From: Saussurea involucrata
Lineage: Eukaryota > Streptophyta > Magnoliopsida > Asterales > Asteraceae
DNA length: 64,000 nucleotides
Direction: 5' to 3'
NCBI GenBank assembly: GCA_033807775.1
Contig: CM066313.1
Coordinates: forward strand, 87,979,484 to 88,043,483
Shown: one piece after another, positions 60,963-64,000 of the stretch
Position numbering within the stretch: position 1 is the stretch's first letter
Layout of the letters: the number at the start of each line of letters is the position of its first letter
Translations under genes and position numbers: made by a program
Notes under the pieces: generated by a model
Told to the model about the DNA's origin: nothing
What the model saw: the letters and a program-made list of their open reading frames with translations, nothing else
Databases searched by the model: none

Positions 60963-61992
60963 TATACTATATAATATATAGTAGTTTTTCAAAAAAAATA
61001 GTGAATAAAAGAACACAAATTTTTTTAGTATTTAATAGCACCCAAAAATAATTTAACATTATATTAACGGCCCACAAAAAGTAGGGGCCCAAATTTTTTT
61101 AATATATACTATATAGTATATAGTATAAGTTAAAAAAATAGTCAATAGAAGAGACACAATTTTTTTACTATCTAATAGTACTCAAAAAGAATTTAACATT
61201 ATACTAAGGACCCACAAAGAGTAGGGCCCAAACTTTTTTAGTATATAATAGTAGTTCAAAAATTTAGTCAATAAAGAAGACACGATTTTTTTAGTATCTA
61301 ATACGACCCAAAAAGAATTTAACATTATATTAATGGCTCAAACATTTATAATAGAATATAGTAGATTTCTTGTTATTAATTAAGAAAGCTCATTCCTTTT
61401 GAAAACATTACCAACCATATTTCAAAACTAACCTTGTTTTTCCATACATTATGGACTTCCTATTACCTAATATTTAATGCATAATTTAAGTATTCTCCTA
61501 TTTCTACACCAAGAATAAGATCTCAAGTAATAATCAACATGGACTTTTGATTCTAATTGGATTGATGGTTTGTAAAAGTATGTATTAACCCTAAAAGTTT
61601 AAAATGGTGAAAACATTAATATGAGGTGATATGGAAACCCAACTGATTTATATTAATTTGCATATAGTGCTACTCTGAATAGTCAATATTGTGACATAAA
61701 ATGATGTCGGTCTATATATTAAAGGTATATTATATGATGTGTTTGACAGTAGAACGAATTTATGATGCTAGGTAAAAATGATATGATAGATAATATTAAT
61801 TTAGAAATAGTTATTGATTGATTTTACATCTAGAAATTCTCGGAAAAATAGTTTTATATGAATTATTAATATTTCTTGAACTCAATGTTATTTCTGATGA
61901 TACAAGACAACATATTGAAAAAAATATCGTACTTATCGATGGCCCATTTTTACATCTCACTCAGGGCCTACAATATGTCAGGAACGGTCGTG
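60963..61992. other. Right part of the hAT-like element, with internal tandem repeat
   Basis: Contains about three units of 128-139 bp (first split by Cop-R: 45861-45899 plus 60968-61068; then 61069-61207; then 61208-61334), each beginning CCCACAAA-AGTAGGG and ending AATTTAACATTATATTAA. The rest (61335-61992) is AT-rich without an ORF for transposase. Confidence 0.7.
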
Positions 61993-62000
61993 CTTGCTGA

Positions 62001-62146
62001 CAGCCATTTTATCAGGCAAACTTAGAGCTCTAAGCTGAATCAACTATTTCATAAAGCTTCCAGCTTTTAGTCTTGTCAGCACCATCCAAAATCGTAGGTG
62101 TAATATCCACATCCTTAATGCTTTGTAGATTAAAGTATGTTGCAAG
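62001..62146 (-). pseudogene. Paralogue B, TOPLESS-related exon 2 (5' part)
   Basis: Minus-strand sequence matches exon 2 of the intact gene (ADKTKSWKLYEIVDSA) with an internal stop near 62035 and a weak acceptor. The last few bases of the exon and its donor are on the other side of the hAT insertion (45807-45810). Confidence 0.75.
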
Positions 62147-62299
62147 TTCATGCAATATACCCTATATTATATTAAAAGTTTACAAATTAAAATGATAAAG
62201 TATCATATGAAATTCACTTAAGATAAAATCATTCTTTTAATTAGGGAATTGCCAAATCGGCTATAAGAGTAAAAGGCTAAAACTTTATAATTGGGATAA

Positions 62300-62407
62300 A
62301 GTTTAAAACATATATAATTACGTAAAAGCTAAAGCATGTATCATTGGGTCCCAAAAATTTTGGGGTCATGCTCCATTTGTAAAATTGCAACACCGTAGAG
62401 CACGGCC
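62300..62407 (-). mobile_element. End fragment of a second hAT-like element
   Basis: On the minus strand begins CAGGGCCGTGC at 62407, matching the terminus at 45818, followed by CCCCAAAATTTTTGGGACCC. The other end was not found; it lies in intron 1 of paralogue B. Confidence 0.45.
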
Positions 62408-62465
62408 CTGCATAATATTAAAATACTTGGAAAGTTAAGCAAATGAATAGAAAGAAAAAGAACCA

Positions 62466-63146
62466 AACTTGATATTCAAGTGCAGTTTCAAGTATCGTGA
62501 CGATCTATGTCATTAATAGACATTTTTCACGGTCTCTCTTCAAGCATTGATAAGCTATTCTCGTAAACAATTTCAAAGAATGATCATCTATTTCACCCTT
62601 CAGATTACCATGAATAATTTCACTTATTTTATTCTCTTCATACCTCTCTCGTGCCAACCTTGTTAATGGCTGATACTTATCGTTGTCGTTGCTAATACTA
62701 AACCTCCCACACAACCCTTCAAACAAAACCACGCTGAATGAATAAACATCTGACTCTTTTGTTAAGAACCCATTCTCTACATATAGCGGATCGCAATACC
62801 CAATGGTGCCTACGACGTTGGAAACAAAAAATGTGAATTGATGGTTAACAGGACCAAGTTTAGACAGGCCAAAATCTGAGATCTTGGCATTCCAGGTTTC
62901 ATCTAATAGGATGTTGGAACTTTTAATATCCCAGTGCAATACTCTAAGTTGGGTCCCTACAGGATTGTGAAGGTAAGCTTGTCCACGAGCTGCCCCGATG
63001 AATATATTCAAGCGTTGAATCCATGATAGATCATCATTTTTGAGATACAGGTCGAGACTTCCCTTAGATGCGTACTCGTACACGAGGATCTTCACATCAT
63101 TCTCGTCGCAAAACCCCAAGAGAGAGACAATATTTTCATGCCTATT
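62466..63146 (-). pseudogene. Paralogue B, kinase exon (5'-truncated)
   Basis: Aligns with residues from about 80 to the end of the kinase in 32218-33129. The catalytic loop reads HWDIKSSN instead of HRDIKSSN, the DFG is kept, and a TAG occurs at MT* (62505) where the intact copy has SE. It ends ETALEYQ followed by a GT. At the 5' side similarity stops near 63146, next to a gypsy LTR fragment. Catalytically dead as read. Confidence 0.88.
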
Positions 63147-63154
63147 TAGTGGAT

Positions 63155-63245
63155 TGTAATAACCTCAGCGTTTGTATAATTTGGAGATTAATATACCTTA
63201 ATTAAGTATTTAATGATCAATATTTTGATTATCTGTCGAGAACTT
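63155..63245 (+). repeat. Gypsy LTR fragment
   Basis: Starts TGTAATAACCTCAGCG, a TGTAATA-type gypsy LTR start, but only about 90 bp remain before integrase sequence begins. It differs from the LTR at 63728. Confidence 0.45.
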
Positions 63246-63683
63246 ACGAGATAAGGTATTATTGAAGGTTTCCCCAACTCGTGGCATCAGACGTTTCGGT
63301 CTCAAAGGAAAGTTGAATCCGAGGTATATCGGTCCCTTTGAAATTCTGGAAAGGGTTGGAGTTGTGGCTTACCGATTAGTTCTACCGCCGCAATTGTCCC
63401 ATATACATAGCGTGTTCTATCTCTCTCTTCGTTTCGTGGGTACATCTATCATCCCTTACACGTTATTGATTATCCTTTAGAGTGTATAGAACCTGATTTG
63501 TCTTATCACGAGGAGCGTGAAGCAATTCTTGATCGTGATGAAAGAGGTACACGAAAGAGAGTGATTCCTTTCGTAAAAGTTTTATGGAAGAATCACTCGA
63601 AACGTGAGGCGACGTGGGAAACTGAGGACCATATGCGACGGGAGTACCCTGAGTTCTTTGATCGATGTAAGTTTCCTATCTAA
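63246..63683 (+). pseudogene. Gypsy chromovirus integrase C-terminus with chromodomain
   Basis: LKVSPTRGIRRFGLKGKLNP and YIGPFEILERVGVVAYRLVL are the integrase C-terminal (GPF/Y) module. After a frame change come AILDRDERGTRKRVIPFVKV and WKNHSKREATWETEDHMRRE, the chromodomain that guides insertion by chromatin binding in Tekay/Del-like chromoviruses. Upstream pol is absent. Confidence 0.85.
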
Positions 63684-63727
63684 ACTCGATTTCGAGGACG
63701 AAGTCTCTTTTTAAGGGGGGGAATAAT

Positions 63728-64000
63728 TGTAATACCCCGCTTTAAAAACGTTAACTTTAACTTCCCCAAAATGTATCATATTTGAATGCCAATCAAATAT
63801 AGTTGAGGGGTTAAATCCGTTAATTAACCAAAGTTTTAATAATTAAAAATAAATTAAAAGTTAAAGCATAATCAATAAGTATGCATATCAATTAAAGATC
63901 AAAAGTGAGAGTAAACATCAAAATCGTCCACCGCCTTCATCTTCATTATACTCTCTCTCTAAACTTTCTTTCTCTCTTTAAAATTTCTCATATTTTGTTC
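63728..64000 (+). repeat. 3' LTR (start) of the gypsy chromovirus
   Basis: Begins TGTAATACCCCGC after the purine tract TTTTTAAGGGGGGGAATAAT; runs off the window. Confidence 0.8.

Larger units (their letters stand above)
45818..61992. mobile_element. hAT-like element in TOPLESS exon 2 of paralogue B, with nested copia elements
   Basis: Left end CAGGGCCGTGCC; inverted right end CACGACCGTTCC (9 of 12 match). Flanking 8-bp duplications CTTGCTGG (45810-45817) and CTTGCTGA (61993-62000) are exon sequence, and the intact paralogue reads uninterrupted through this point (31885-31915). 8-bp duplications and a CAGGG-type end indicate hAT. Without the nested Cop-R the element is about 1.1 kb, without transposase. 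Confidence 0.8.

Noticed and set aside
63155..64000. Treating 63155 and 63728 as the LTR pair of one element
   Set aside because: Both start TGTAATA but the following sequence does not match, and the left piece is only about 90 bp.
1..64000. tRNA, rRNA or other structural RNA genes
   Set aside because: Only 12-base tRNA-complementary primer sites of retrotransposons were found; no cloverleaf or rRNA sequence was recognised by reading.

Overview
The window looks like a retrotransposon-saturated piece of a eudicot plant genome. The host is most likely an Asteraceae species: the extra ORFs carried by several copia elements and the cytoplasmic kinase type resemble families I remember mainly from Asteraceae assemblies. 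That attribution is recollection, not a search. Nothing bacterial, organellar or rRNA/tRNA-like was seen.

The only host coding locus with an open frame is on the minus strand, 33129 to 15364. Its first exon encodes a complete cytoplasmic RLK-type kinase. It is followed by eight in-phase exons encoding the C-terminal WD40 propeller of a TOPLESS-related corepressor, giving a predicted 728-residue kinase-TOPLESS fusion. Two of its introns are swollen by retroelements (Cop-B1, Cop-B2, a gypsy relic). A decayed paralogue with the same kinase-to-TOPLESS order runs from 63146 to 44544. It carries stops, a lost acceptor and several insertions, and the intact copy serves as an empty-site reference for those insertions.

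Layout: 1-3700 is Cop-A1, a deleted copia, inserted in 3701-5666, the 3' end of a family-C copia (extra ORF plus LTR). 5810-6210 is the 5' end of another copia. 6211-~14290 is the LTR and non-coding 3' region of a minus-strand gypsy element, with Cop-A2 (6375-11529) nested in the LTR. Then come a solo LTR (14298), a CACTA miniature element (14833), the fusion gene (15364-33129), a hAT-like MITE (33733), a Harbinger-like element (34937), and two juxtaposed copia fragments, Cop-X (37653-41044) and Cop-Y (41045-43497). Paralogue B (44544-63146) contains a Helitron and a 16-kb hAT-like insertion (45818-61992). Copia Cop-R (45900-60962) is nested in that hAT, and copia Cop-C1 (49253-59407) is nested in Cop-R. 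A gypsy chromovirus end occupies 63155-64000.

The most unusual signals are regulatory-looking repeats inside the copia elements. Family B carries a TTAnTACTGC motif at about 20-bp spacing in the LTR upstream of the TATA box. The same motif recurs in an array upstream of the extra ORF (with a second TATA box in Cop-B2), and as coding repeats inside gag and the extra ORF. Family C and Cop-X carry arrays of short hairpins with TTATCGC / GCGATAA arms in their leaders; in Cop-C1 these also lie around the extra ORF promoter. The extra ORFs of families B and C appear distantly homologous, so a short-repeat array next to a promoter and an extra ORF is a shared architecture.
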